This document shows positions 11,272 to 22,929 of a stretch of 64,000 nucleotides of DNA, in pieces. The stretch's first letter is position 1; every line of letters starts with the position of its first letter. Source of the stretch: Apostichopus japonicus (lineage: Eukaryota; Echinodermata; Holothuroidea; Aspidochirotida; Stichopodidae). The position numbers and the translations under genes are program-made. Location: positions 6,363,501 to 6,427,500 of the forward strand of contig NC_092571.1 in assembly GCF_037975245.1 (NCBI RefSeq). Reading direction: 5' to 3'. Under the pieces are notes generated by a model. The model was not told the origin of the DNA. It searched no databases and saw only the letters and a list, made by a program, of their open reading frames with translations.

Positions 11272-12730
11272 AGATATTGTAACAGTAAGTGGGACTCTCT
11301 CTTCTCTTAAAAATTTTTCAGCGTCTTCATATAAAGCTTGTTTTCTCTGGAATTTCCAGAGCAAGAATATATTATATAGACCAACAAAAGTTACTATTTT
11401 TTATTCGAGAATTTTATCTCATTCTATGACTTTTTCACCGATTTATGTCCAAATCGGACTGAAAAACGATTGTCGCAGACCGTTTTTGCACACGCTCCGA
11501 AACTTGTTTGTAGGGAACTTTTGCCCACGTTTTCCTGCTCATTTGTTAATTATTATTCGATGTCTATGGTTTATTATGGGCACGTGACATATTACTTCTC
11601 AGCGATTAGTTTGTTATCTGCAGTTTTATGTTTCATGAAAGAGAATAGAATAAAATTGTCTTTTAACAGTGGTATCGTCTAAGATAGGGTCCTATTTATT
11701 ATATTTTTTATTAACATTTTAAACTTCCATTTGTTTTTACAGGTAGATATGAATAAAAATTTTACCAGCTGTAAATGACATTTTATGGCTTTTATTTGCT
11801 TTATTTGATGTTTAAATGATTTTTCTTTCTTAAAACAACACTGAGCTGCCGCCCCTACTTTTAGTAAAAAGGTCCGTTTTTGATGATTAAGCCCCGCCTC
11901 CAAGTCTGGTTTGTAGCAGATTGGCTATGACTCATGACAGCTACATGTTAGATATACGAAAATGGCTACCCTCGCGACCAATTTTCTGTACTGTAGTTAG
12001 GTACGCCAGGTGTAGTGTATTGCATGCTAAATGCATATACACATTGTGTACTTTTGAATTTTACGTAGTGCATTTAATTAATATTAGGCCTTCGTTTTTG
12101 TAACATACATTTAAGGATAGTACTGGTGTTCCGGTAGCTTTTCATTTGATTGCCCTTCATGTATTTTTGTATAATTACGTTTACACATCGTTGTACTTTT
12201 GAAGGCTACTTAGGCCTAGGTCTAATGCATTTAAAAAATATATATAGGCCTAGCCTAGGCCTATTACTATTTTAGGCTTTCAGTGATAGCCACATTAGCA
12301 TTGTACTGATGTTCAGACAGCTTTTCCTAGGAAGGACCAGGGTAAGTTTGTTTGATGGGTACGTATTAAAGAGGAGCCAGCCATAGCATCACGACTTTTA
12401 TAAGACTATAAAAATTGTATAAGGTTATGTTTTATTTATAAGGATATAAGATGTATAAGGTTATAAGAAGTATGTTTAGCTTTCTTTTGAACCTGTGATG
12501 TTTGACATAAAATGTACAAAGAATTAAAATAAAATAACAAAATGGAGAGGAACTGAGGTGGCTATTAGGGGAGGAGGAGGCCACCCATCACTTTCAAATA
12601 AAAACTTGTAATCTTCTTTTACATTATTTTTTCCAAGTCATAAATCCATGAAATCTTCATGTCAGAAAAATTGAGATGGAAAAACGTGGGTTGTTTTGAT
12701 ACTTGGCAGTGGACACAGTTTTGATGGTAG
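11272..12730. other. no supported gene
   Basis: AT-rich sequence with short GGCCTAGGCCTA-like palindromic words near 12210-12270. A 107-codon frame at 11264-11587 has no motif. Confidence 0.4.
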
Positions 12731-12928
12731 TCACCACTACAGTCTACAGTAACATACAGTAGGTCGATAGGCCTAGCTCTCAAGGCGGGCGTCAAGAATA
12801 TGGTCGAGTTCGCCTCTTCTAATTTGGCCGTTGTCAATGACATCAAACTATATGACCAAAAAGTCCAACAGAGTCTGACCCAAGCTAAAGGATACCACAT
12901 AAAAAACAAGTTCTTAGGTGTTCTATGA
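12731..12928 (+). CDS. short coding-like frame, unknown
   Basis: After a TAG at 12728 the frame stays open for 65 codons to TGA at 12926. It includes VKNMVEFASSNLAVVNDIKL and YDQKVQQSLTQAKGYHIKNK, a balanced composition unlike neighbouring random frames. There is no obvious start, so it may be an exon or an element fragment. I do not recognise the family. Confidence 0.25.
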   Translation, partial: SPLQSTVTYSRSIGLALKAGVKNMVEFASSNLAVVNDIKLYDQKVQQSLTQAKGYHIKNKFLGVL

Positions 12929-13199
12929 CATTACTTAACCTTGCAACGTCGTTCTTTCGACAAACAGGCAATGAGCGCTAAAGGCAAGACTAGCAGGATA
13001 AAGTGTAACCTGCCGAGACTATTCGTGGCAAAGTAGCTTAAATGCAAGTTATATATTTGTTGTACCATGATTGATATTGATAATTGTAGAGACAGAGCAA
13101 AGATTTGAAATTAGGAATCAAAATTAAAACTTCCAGTATTGAGATACTGCGTCATTGATGCTCTCGTTATTATTACATCATACGGGTGAGGTATATATC

Positions 13200-13204
<5 letters not shown>

Positions 13205-13254
<50 letters not shown>
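13205..13254. repeat. (TA)n microsatellite
   Basis: About 25 uninterrupted TA units, ending directly at the TGTTACG edge of the next feature. Confidence 0.95.
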
Positions 13255-13258
<4 letters not shown>

Positions 13259-14350
13259 ACGATCAACTTGATCAAGGCCAGAATACACCTCCTCTTGGGT
13301 TCACAACTCAAATGACTAAACAATACAGTGTAATTTTTAACTTTAAATATAACAATAAGTATTTATTTAATTGTGTGCTCAAGGTAATTAAAATCAAACA
13401 AAGATCATTTATCAATATCTAAGCAGTTTACAATAAAACAGATTTAATAAGTTACACTATAATTTACTCACGACCTGGTGTGTGCCGCGACGCGAGCTGC
13501 AGCATATGTCCAGTGACAAAAAGTCCTGGCGATTATTCCAGCATACAATTAATGGCGAAACTTGTCGGCGGACGAATGTCCAATATTGAAGAAATCCAGC
13601 TCCCAACTTGATGACTTCCACTTCAGAGGTCGACTACTAATAAATGACCAAGTTGTGCTTGCAGCTTGGTTATCCTTGGATTCCTGACCTTGGGTAACTC
13701 AGAGACCACAATAAGTAGTGCTGACTGGCACAGAACCGAAGATGGCTACACAACGATGGACGACTACGAAGCCGGTAAACTTGTGACAAATCCACTAATA
13801 TAAAGACAGCTATAACTTCACTGTCAAACTAAGAGAGTATTTACTCACACTGGAATTGTAGAATTCACTTGAGCGAGATGTAATAAAACTCCTGGAGCCA
13901 AGATGGTTAAAACATTTTGATCTCCAACTATCAGGTGCTTACATAGCATTTCCACAAGTCCAGAAAGATCTTGCAATGTCCATCCATTCTAGAAGCATCC
14001 TAGCTCCAGCTCAGTTCAACGAATCCAAAAGGTCACTTCACCTTTCCAGGAAATCCTCACCTAGTGTTCTAAAGATAGCACAAGGGATGTCCACTTGGCA
14101 GCACTTCAATGTTCTAGCATGTTCCAATGTGTTGAGATGATCTAAATTTTTCTCAAATGTTCTAACTCTTCTAGAAGCTTCTCAACTTTTCCAAATATTC
14201 TACACACACCAAATATGCACACATACCAGGCATTTGTATACTATGATTCTTAGATTAATTTATAATATTCTATAATATTGATTTATAATACAACTATTTG
14301 TTGCAAAAATCATACAAATTATTGAGATTACTTAGGGGCCTGTAATACTA
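13255..14350. mobile_element. possible solo LTR or LTR-like repeat
   Basis: It starts TGTTACGATC immediately after a TA run and ends near GGGGCCTGTAATAC. These ends loosely match the TGTTAC...GTAACA edges of Gypsy-type LTRs. No clear target duplication, primer-binding site or internal gene is visible. It is GC-richer than its surroundings in the middle and contains several TTCTAGAA sites. The LTR call is inference. Confidence 0.3.
14169..14181. promoter_or_regulatory. perfect heat-shock-element-like site
   Basis: TTCTAGAAGCTTC fits TTCnnGAAnnTTC exactly. A second TTCTAGAA lies at 13987-13994 with a near-match third unit. HSF binding is inference. Confidence 0.4.
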
Positions 14351-14443
14351 TCCTCGTACCAATGGGTCTAGGCTAGCCTAAGTTAGACCTGTGCTTCACA
14401 TACTGTCAGGACCTGTGTGGGGTTTAGGCTACCACTGGTTTAT

Positions 14444-14459
14444 CCTTCTTCGAAGAAGG
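14444..14459. repeat. perfect palindrome
   Basis: CCTTCTTCGAAGAAGG is self-complementary, and T/A flanks extend it to 18 bp. Confidence 0.8.
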
Positions 14460-14753
14460 AGTTGTAGGGACAAATTATTCCCAGGCCGTTCACCAGATTT
14501 AAGTATTGTGTCAAAATAATTATCCTCTCACAGTTTTTTCTTCTTAATGCCTTCTGTGAATATTATATAACGATGTATCCGTCTTTGTGTAAGCAGGCTA
14601 GGGGTAATAATGGTACTATCTGGACCGTAGGTTGTTGATACGAACACAAGGTAAATGAAGATCTTGTAAAGGTCTCGCACCACAATTAATTGTTCCATTG
14701 ACTTTCAAACTATACTCGTCACTTTCAAGACCTGCCAAAGCATAGATAGTTTT

Positions 14754-15075
14754 TAGAAGTTTTCAACTGATATATCCTACCCACCACATGATAGCTGATA
14801 TCTTGGCATATCATGGCTCTTCCATTTTTCATATCATGACCTCTTAGAATTTGAGCTAGAAGAGGAGCAAGTTTAACATACTGAATCCCCACCCTTCCGT
14901 CTGCTCGCTCGGAGTAATATCAACATGTAACCCTTCGATCCTCCCCATTTCCACACCATCTGTAAAGGCAGAACAAACGATGACATTAATTGATAACATG
15001 CTTAAAACATGCTTTACCTTAGGTACTTTTATCTCTTTTCTCTGACAATGGTTAACTTTTCGAGCGGATGAACAC
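14754..15075 (+). repeat. dispersed repeat, copy 1
   Basis: 'GATATATCCTACCCACCACA' through 'ATCTTGGCATATCATGG', then 'GACAATGGTTAACTTTTCGA' about 220 bp later, match the copy at 21210-21370 in order and orientation. Confidence 0.6.
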
Positions 15076-17808
15076 TACTCTAATTGTGGTGCGGTTTTGA
15101 CAGATTTTCGAAGGAGGATGTGAGGGCGCACTCATATTAATTGTAACAGGCAAAATAACCGCGGAATGACAGGGTGTTGAACAAGACTAGTTTGAGTCCC
15201 GCTTCTGACCAATACATTCTTTGCCGCTCTTTTCCATATTAATTATTATAATTTCTCGGTCAGTTTTCAGACTTCTTTCATATTATACTTTATATACATA
15301 AAAACTTTCTCTCGCAATTAAATGTTACAACTTGTGTTTTGTTTACAAACTGTGATTTAATGAAGGTGCGGTCATGTAGTGCGTGTTTTGTGCTTTGTTG
15401 GACATATAAGATAAGACTTCTAATAATAGACTATTCGGAAATTAAATTTGAATTTCATTGAAAATTAAACAAAACTCGTACAATAAACTTGAAAAAAAAA
15501 GCTTGGACGTGTTATGCCCTAAAAGGTAAAGATTGCATCGTATTCCAGTATAAGCATTCCTCTTCGCCCGTGCATGCTTACGTTTGAAACTTGACAACGT
15601 CGGGTAAAGAATTTCGAAAGGATGTGTAGGCGGTGCTCGGAAATTTCCGTCAGGAGTAACTTTTACCTCTAAATTGCCTTATATTTTGATCTATTGTGTG
15701 GATGTACCAGTGTTGTCTACGTATAGATCAACGGATAAATTACAATGGGCCGGATCTTGCTAGACCATCATTTAACTGCTGTAAAGAACCCCCCAATAAA
15801 CAACAAAGATTTAACTTAGTTATAGAACTAAGTAATATCATACTTTCCACGAAGATAATTTACAGAAACATTCCAGTGGTATTAGAAACTGGTATTAGAA
15901 AGTTATCACGCAAAGAAAATTTCGATCTTTTTCACTTGAAAACTGAATCAAGCAAACAAAGCCAACACTTTCAAAGGTGTCAGAACAGGCCAGATTTAAG
16001 TGCACGTAAGTGTGCGAAAGTACTTTCGGAGACTCCGAGATTCTGCACCCAAAATTCGTTCTGAAATATTGAGGAATGTTAAATTTTGCAATAAGAGCCT
16101 TTGGCTAAGGACTGTGATGTGGTCTCAATTACACTGACATCTCTTGAGATCTACTTGGGCCTTCTGACGTATCATATGGTCCAATTATGCCTTCCGAGTC
16201 CTTTGATGTATTCTAGTGTCATCTAAGGTCTTCCAAAGTCCTCTGTGATGTCTTTTATGGTCTTGTGATGGTCTTGCGATGTATAGTACTGTCATCTAGG
16301 GTCCTTCCTCATTTAACTAACAAAGTGAGTTTGATAACTTTATGCGATGCTTAGCAGGCTTAACTCTTTAATCCTATTGAAAAAGTATCTGATGTTAACT
16401 TCGGGTCGTAACACTGCTGTACTACAAAAAGAGAAGCCAACTAGAAGGGTTTATTTTCAAAAGAGCCCAACGGGCACTAAGAGTCCTTGCTTAGTGGAAT
16501 GTTAAAGTTTTGTATGCCATTACGCAATTTCATGGAATAGACTTCACAAAATTATTAAAAGTATTGGGTCCCAAAATTGGGGACCAAAGAATGTGTCCCT
16601 TAATGCATTTGAGTTAGAAAAAAATATGGGTCCACCCGGCCAAAAAACGGGCCGGGAATTTTGGGGCCCATATGTTCCCAATGCATTTAGGCCTACATGT
16701 ACCAGGTATTGGTCAACAACTGAATACCAAGTTTGTAAAGATTTTTACGTTTGACCCCATAACCTCATTATTATTGATAAGATCATGGCGAAAAACAATA
16801 GGGCTCACCTACCATAATACATCTACACAGCCAGTATGACAAATATCCATCACTTTGGTGAGTTGTCGCGGACCAAAGCAAGTGCTTCAGACGTATACGC
16901 AAACACACAACCACACACACCCGTAGCTGCAACCCCAGCAAAGACCAGAATCGGATGGAATCTGGAAGAGGAAGGAGGGGGAAGGGTGGATTGGTAAGTG
17001 CATATACTTTACGGCCTAAGTAGGGGAGCACTGTCCTACGTGAGTTGAAAAGGCAACATGGCCAAATAATATTGAACCCACAATCTATCATACTATATTA
17101 GAAGGACTCGCACCATCTTGTCTTAAACACAGTCGTATGCTTGCTGAAATACTGACTTAGTTCTATAGACTAGCTCGTCAAAAACGATATAGAAACAAAT
17201 CCTATGAAACTATGTGCCAGCCCTACATGTATGCTGTATCTCAAGAAGGAAATGAACAACAGTTGACGCCGTGTGTAGTTTAGCTCGAATATTGTCAGCC
17301 ACTTCCTGAAATCTGAATACGGTTCCAATAAAGCAATATTTGCTTCCTTGAAAAGATATAATTATAATAAAATATATAAAAAACATAACATTTTATGTCA
17401 GCTATGAACTTATTTTCCAAGGAGATCTTCGAAGAGGAATAAAAAACCGAATCTTAGATAGGTCGAGCTTTGCGTGAAGCAATATACCAGCAAATATAAT
17501 AAAAAATTAAATAAAAAAAAAAGGAAAATGGATATTTGATCACAACTTCAATACGTCTACCTTGGTTAAGTTAAATAATAATGTAAGGTTAATAGATTCG
17601 CTCTTTTTTATATATATATATTTCCATTTCCGCTAGGCCCACATTGCTATGGTACCATAACGTTCTAGTTGTGTGTTTGCGGTGCCTATCAAATGTAGCA
17701 TATGTCAAAATCTGCTCTTTGTTTATTCCAAAGCTGTAAATATTGCATGTATTATATAATTTCATATTATGTAACATAACGTTTAGTTGCTTTTCTATTT
17801 ATTTCTAT

Positions 17809-17814
<6 letters not shown>
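15076..17814. other. no supported gene; some degenerate repeats
   Basis: 16110-16310 contains five or six loose copies of a 'CCTTTGATGTATTCTAGTGTC'-type phrase. A 122-codon frame at 15696-16064 shows no motif and is not called. TGTTAACTTCGGGTCGTAAC near 16393 resembles an LTR edge but has no partner. Confidence 0.4.

Positions 17815-17857
<43 letters not shown>
17815..17857. repeat. (TA)n microsatellite
   Basis: Left flank of the hammerhead module. Confidence 0.9.
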
Positions 17858-17860
<3 letters not shown>

Positions 17861-17864
<4 letters not shown>

Positions 17865-18041
17865 AAATAAATAAAGAATGCACACCAGAAAATTTCCACT
17901 TCACGACCGGTTTCGTCCTTTTGGGACTCATCAGGCGAAGGTAGGAATCGAACGCCGTACCACTCGACCACATTTACACGCATTCACAGCAGTAAAATCA
18001 CTTGGCTCGCCTATAAAGAGTGGTTATTCTTTGTAAAATTG

Positions 18042-18042
<1 letters not shown>
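17861..18042 (-). mobile_element. short retroelement-like module with ribozyme and tRNA-like boxes
   Basis: This ~180-bp unique segment lies between two TA runs. On the minus strand it has an A-box-like TGGTCGAGTGGT (complement of 17959-17970), a B-box-like GTTCGATTCC (17944-17953) and then a hammerhead ribozyme. AATAAAGAAT at one end and ATTCTTTGT at the other are nearly inverse. Penelope-like elements and small animal retrozymes carry such ribozymes. No reverse transcriptase is present, so it is a non-autonomous unit or a fragment. The A and B boxes are closer together than in a tRNA, so pol III use is only a possibility. Confidence 0.5.
17899..17940 (-). ncRNA. type I hammerhead self-cleaving ribozyme
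   Basis: On the minus strand the order is stem I CUUCGC, CUGAUGA, stem II GUCC-CAAAA-GGAC, GAAA, stem III CCGG, UC, stem I GUGAAG. All invariant core bases are present and cleavage is expected after UC. Stem I pairs over six positions with one G-U. Stem III is a loopless palindrome (ACCGGU), which implies action as a dimer, as described for Penelope-like and retrozyme hammerheads. Confidence 0.85.

Positions 18043-18105
<63 letters not shown>
18043..18105. repeat. (TA)n microsatellite
   Basis: Right flank of the hammerhead module and left flank of the LINE fragment. Confidence 0.95.
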
Positions 18106-18108
<3 letters not shown>

Positions 18109-18213
18109 ATACATGCAGGGTGGTTTCAAATGCTCTCAAATTTCCCACCACATTTACTACAAACACTTTAACATATATTAACATTGTTAACATTGTTAGT
18201 AGTTTGCAGAGTG

Positions 18214-18573
18214 AAGAGGAGAGACCATATAACGCCAATTCTCAGGTCTTTACATTGGCTTCCAGTAGAGTACCGAGTGAAGTACAAAATCAATCTTCTG
18301 ACAATCTTCTGACTGATAAAGCTCTACATGGCCTCGCCCGACTAATTCGGCGATCTCCTGGCACATTATGTTCCCAGCCGATCATTACGCTCATCATCGC
18401 AGGGGCTGCTTCAAGAAATGAAAACAAAGACAAAAACTGGGGACAAGGTATTTTCAGTGTGTGCGCCCAAGCCATGGAATGCCTTGCCAAATTCAATACG
18501 TACCTGCGCAAGCATTGCCAGTTTTAAAACATCGCTGAAAACATATTATTTCAGAATTGCCTTTGATTTTTAA
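18214..18573 (+). pseudogene. CR1/L2-type LINE, reverse transcriptase C-terminal end
   Basis: The frame reads ITPILRSLHWLPVEYRVKYK, later YVPSRSLRSSSQGLLQE, then FSVCAPKPWNALPNSIR and SFKTSLKTYYFRIAFDF before TAA 18571. This is the highly conserved tail of CR1/L2-clade ORF2. An 11-bp tandem duplication of AATCTTCTGAC near 18289-18310 throws the central LTxKALHGLA segment out of frame, and a small lesion downstream restores it. The rest of the element is missing, consistent with 5' truncation on insertion. It is non-functional. Confidence 0.85.
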
Positions 18574-18580
18574 ACTGTAC

Positions 18581-19040
18581 AGTATTTTTTGTATCACTAA
18601 AGCTTTAAGTATTTTTCTATCCTTTTATAAGTTTTATGGTACATACCTTTTAGGCGATATTTTTGTACTATTTGCATTTGAATGTTTCCTGTATTTTAAA
18701 TGTTTACTGTGTATTGTTTCAATTCCTGTAAAGTATTTTTTGTATCACTAAAGCTTTAATGTATTTTTCTATCCTTTAAAGTTGTATGGTATATACCTTT
18801 TAGGCGATATTTTTGTACTATTTGCATTTGAATGTTTCCTGTATTTTAAATGTTTACTGTGTATTAATTGTTTCAATTCCTGTCAAGTATTTTTTGTAAT
18901 ACTAAAGCTTTAATGTATTTTCTATCCTTTAATAACTTTTATGGTATATACCTTTTAGATAATATAATTGTATTATTTGCTTTTGAATGTTTCCTGTATT
19001 TGAAATGTTTACTGTGTATTAATTGTTTCAATTCCTGTAA
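18581..19040 (+). repeat. LINE 3' UTR block in three tandem copies
   Basis: Copies start at 18581, 18732 and 18886 (periods 151 and 154). Each runs from AGTATTTTTTGTATCACTAA to TTTCAATTCCTGT. The third copy is the most diverged. Confidence 0.9.
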
Positions 19041-19103
19041 AGCGCGTCGAGCAGAGTTGCTGATGAACGCGCTATATAAGTACTATTTTATTATTATTAT
19101 ATT
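19041..19103 (+). mobile_element. LINE 3' terminus with stem and TTA tail
   Basis: GCGCGT...ACGCGC forms a short stem, followed by TATATAAGTACTAT and (TTA)n. This is the 3' recognition end typical of L2/CR1-like elements and SINEs that use them. Confidence 0.75.
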
Positions 19104-19821
19104 GCCAAACGTCATATTTATTTTTATTTATTATTATTTCTAGTGAATTCAATGAAATGGCACCCGAATATCTCTTCTCCCTACCTTTCGGAAAATCATT
19201 TACTTGGCGGATTAAAATCATCGTAGTATAGACTAAAATTAAAACACTGTGTCAAGTGTGCCCTCCTATCGATGTTTTGCCCATGAAAGATCATCACCTA
19301 TGTCCCCATTAAATTTGAATGATGTGACCACCTCAACCTGCCACCACCACCAGCTTCCATACTTGCCACACATATACAAACGACGCCCCTCCCCCCACAT
19401 ACACATACACAACAAAACTTGTTTTCTATTGGATTAGCTATACAAGCGATGTCATTTACCTTTCTTCTACAACTCTCTATCTATACAAACCATGACTATT
19501 GTTCGCTATTGGTTGGTAACTGGTGACAGGAATTTCTTTTGTCCCATATCGCCACTTGTCAGGTTTAGACATGGACACACACAGAGACCCCCCCCCCTCC
19601 CCTTACATGTACACACTCACAAATACATACAGATTCACCGTTCCTTATCTGTCTTTACAAACACTTGTTGCATACTAGTAATATCTTCTTTGCTTTTATG
19701 TAAAATTGTGTGGTTTTCTACTTGACAAATTAATATGCCTGATGTATGTGTGTTTCAATGTGACGTGGATAATGTTTTCGGTATATGCGAAATGGCCGAA
19801 CTGCTTATATTTAACCTTTGA
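19104..19821. other. no gene seen
   Basis: CA-rich, C-tract sequence with loosely repeated CACATACACA words (19360-19410 and 19570-19630). No coding frame is supported. Confidence 0.45.
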
Positions 19822-19911
19822 CTTGTTTACGTCATTAATCACTGATGCACTACATTCTATACACATTAACTCATCTATTATGTTTGAATTACTATGTGGA
19901 ACACTTTAGAT
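19822..19911 (+). repeat. left 90-bp direct repeat (long target-site duplication)
   Basis: It matches 20900-20989 with four differences in 90 positions. Confidence 0.85.
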
Positions 19912-20899
19912 AACTCGGAAGACATGAGTAGCGTGTTGTCAGCATCATCTTTCTTCGGAAATTTGCTTGTTTTTGCTCATTTTAGTGAACATATCAAGTC
20001 GCGCTTACTCTAGTATCTAGGTTTATTGTTTTAGTGTTTAAAACAGTTTGGATTCATTATTTCCGTTGATTTAGTCGAGTGCAGTTTTTGAATTTAAACT
20101 TTTTTGACCTATCGGTCATATTGTAGTAGCCTATACTATAGCCTACCGCGGGAGTGGAGTATTTCTTGTCTATTTTGGATTCATTTCTCCGTATTGGAAT
20201 GCGTAACAACGAACAAATTATCTGAGAAACTGGCAGCAAGGAACCTGAAAATCAATTGCGCAAAAACTGTGAAAATTTTCAATCACAAGAAAAGGAAATT
20301 TATTGGAAGCTCGCTGGGGACCGAAGAAGATATTAACCGAAGAATTGGTATAACCAAAGGTGCTTTTAACACACTGTCAAGTATTTTCAAAAGCAAAAAC
20401 ATAAGCCGAAACGTTAAGCTTAGGATTTTCGAGGCTTGTTAAAGAGTTTTTTTTTTGTACAATTGCGAACTGTGGGGCACAACGAAGGATCTTGATCGCA
20501 AAAATTGACACTTTTCAAAGGAGACTATTTCGTAATATTCTCAACATTAGATGGACCAATAACATTTGGTTATCAAACGATGAGCTCTACAATGCAACCA
20601 ACCAAACACCTTGGTCATCCATAGTCGCACATAGAAGATTGAGATTTTTCGGTCATGTAGCAAGACTCTAGGAGGACGCTCCAGCATAGGTTGCTTTAAG
20701 AGAAGCAATGAGACATACTGCTAAACCAGTAGGAAGGCCCGTGACTACCTTGCTTGGAAAAATAATGTCGCAATTTAAGGACGTTAACATTAACAATTTC
20801 GAGGAAGCAATAAATCTTGCGCAAGATCGTGATACGTGGCAGAGGTTAATCACTGAGCATGTCGGATAGACGAAACTCAACTCACCACTACTACTACTA
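19912..20899 (+). mobile_element. 5'-truncated non-LTR retrotransposon
   Basis: The insert sits exactly between two 90-bp repeats and ends in (ACT)n, as expected for target-primed reverse transcription. From about 20218 to 20869 it encodes the C-terminal half of a reverse transcriptase: KLAARNLKINCAKTVKIFNH, FLYNCELWGTTKDLD, RRLFRNILNIRWTNNIW, HRRLRFFGHVARL and LAQDRDTWQRLITEHVG. Lesions are a TAA at 20440, an extra A near 20505 and TAG codons near 20669 and 20686. The clade is uncertain; it differs from the LINE at 18214. Confidence 0.8.
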
Positions 20900-20989
20900 C
20901 TTGTTTACATCATTAATCACTGATGCACTACAGTCTATACACATTTACTCAACTATTATGTTTGAATTACTATGTGGAACACTTTAGAT
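20900..20989 (+). repeat. right 90-bp direct repeat (long target-site duplication)
   Basis: Partner of 19822-19911. Confidence 0.85.
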
Positions 20990-21011
20990 CACCCAAACTT
21001 CTTTTTGCTAC

Positions 21012-21206
<195 letters not shown>

Positions 21207-21209
21207 ATT

Positions 21210-21370
21210 GACAGAAGTTTTAAACTGGCATATCCTACCAACCACATGCATGATAGCTGAGATCTTGGCCTGTCATGGTACTTATCTTAACTGTTTAGAT
21301 TTTAACTCTTCTATCTGCTTTCTAATTTTAGTTCTATTTCTGACAATGGTCAACGTTTTCGAGCGGATTG
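21210..21370 (+). repeat. dispersed repeat, copy 2
   Basis: Second copy of the repeat at 14754-15075. It has a shorter spacer between its two conserved blocks. Confidence 0.6.
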
Positions 21371-21954
21371 TTATGACTGAACAATGACCCACACCCAATT
21401 TAGATATCGTTCACCTATTAGTATCCCATTTTCTATAAAATAGCTCCATTTGAAAACACCATGGTGCTGAAGTTGTTATTCTGAATTGTATCATGCACTT
21501 TTCTGTAGGATTTTAAATTGTATCTTGGCATATATGACAAATATTTATGGAAAAACCCTTTGGTAAAGTAATTTTTTTACCTTTACCATAATCTATCGTT
21601 AGACCATACTGGGTACTAGCTTTTGCTCTAAAACATAAGGGTTGCATGCCTATAAATTATGTGCAAGCTGATAATTCAGTTTCAGATATCTAGAATTAAT
21701 TTAAAGATATGTGGACGTTTAGTTCAGATATTTTGAATAATTATTTCAGATATCGTCAATCCTCTAAAAAGCTTAGAGATCTCAACTAATGACAATTCAA
21801 GTAGTTATAATCTTAATTGCTTATTTCAATAAAATATAAAAATTAAATTTTGAAATAGTTTCCATTGAGGTGCATCGTCTACATTAATTATTTGTATTTG
21901 TTTTATCATTGTTATATAAACTTGTAGCTTTTTATAAGTGATATTGATCCAACT

Positions 21955-22300
21955 TGTGCATTATTAATATTCACTCAAGGCTGCGTAACATAAATGTTCA
22001 CCTAAGTGTTTTTATCCTAAATTTTGCCCATCCTGCATATCTCTCATTTTTTTCTCCAATATTTACGGTAAAAGTTGCATAACTTTTTAACTTGGACTAT
22101 ATGATTAATATTTTCCCTAGTCCGTTTTTCATCAATATATACCCCATACTGAAGCGATAATGTTTACTCTAGCCTATGTATCATCAATAATTACAATAAT
22201 GTGTCTTTCATTGTTACCTCTGTATGAGTATCTTTAATATTTACCCAGACTACATCATTAATATCTACCCTGTTCTGCAGATCATTCACAATTACCATAG
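21955..22300. repeat. degenerate 'ATCATTAATATTTACCC' minisatellite
   Basis: The phrase recurs six or more times with heavy change, and again at 22550-22600. It may be the origin of the cleaner heptamer array downstream. Confidence 0.5.
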
Positions 22301-22929
22301 CCTCCTACCCTAAAGCGTAAGTTAATTTCTTCCGGTTTGTTGACTTTTCACTATAATAAGCTACAAAAAATCTATAAATACAGAATTATGAAAAGAGACA
22401 AAGGAAAACAGACTGATATTTTACAAGCTAACATAAAATAAATAAGTTGATGTACACTCTAACAGTAAAGTAACTTAATTTGTACTTACCCATGTACCAT
22501 GTCACAGAACGACGGAACACGAATCCTTCTCACGACTTAAACAAGAGTGTGTATCATTAATATTTAACAATCTTGCGTATCATTAATAGCTCTTCGGCTC
22601 TTCAGTTTCGCGATGCTTGAAGTCCACATTTTGAAAGAATATATCCACTTATGCTATATGCTATAGGCACATTTCACATTGTCTGGTGCAAACTATTACG
22701 CCGACGGATGCTCCCCTCCTCTATGGTAAAACTCTTTACCCCCTACCCCAAGTTTATAATGTGACTTACTCAGCCTGTGCCAGACGTTTGGAATACCAAG
22801 TTTGTGCAATTTCTTGTATCCAAAAGAAACGTTCATTAAAACAAAAGAAGACATTAATTGTTATTCATGATGCCTAGTTTATTAGACTAAAGAAAAAACA
22901 CAAATAACTACGGTAAATATTCTAAGATC

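Noticed and set aside
15696-16064. 122-codon plus-strand frame
   Set aside because: No recognisable domain, splice context or composition bias; could be chance.
16390-16415. Edge of a Gypsy-type LTR (GGGTCGTAACA)
   Set aside because: No second edge or target duplication could be matched nearby.
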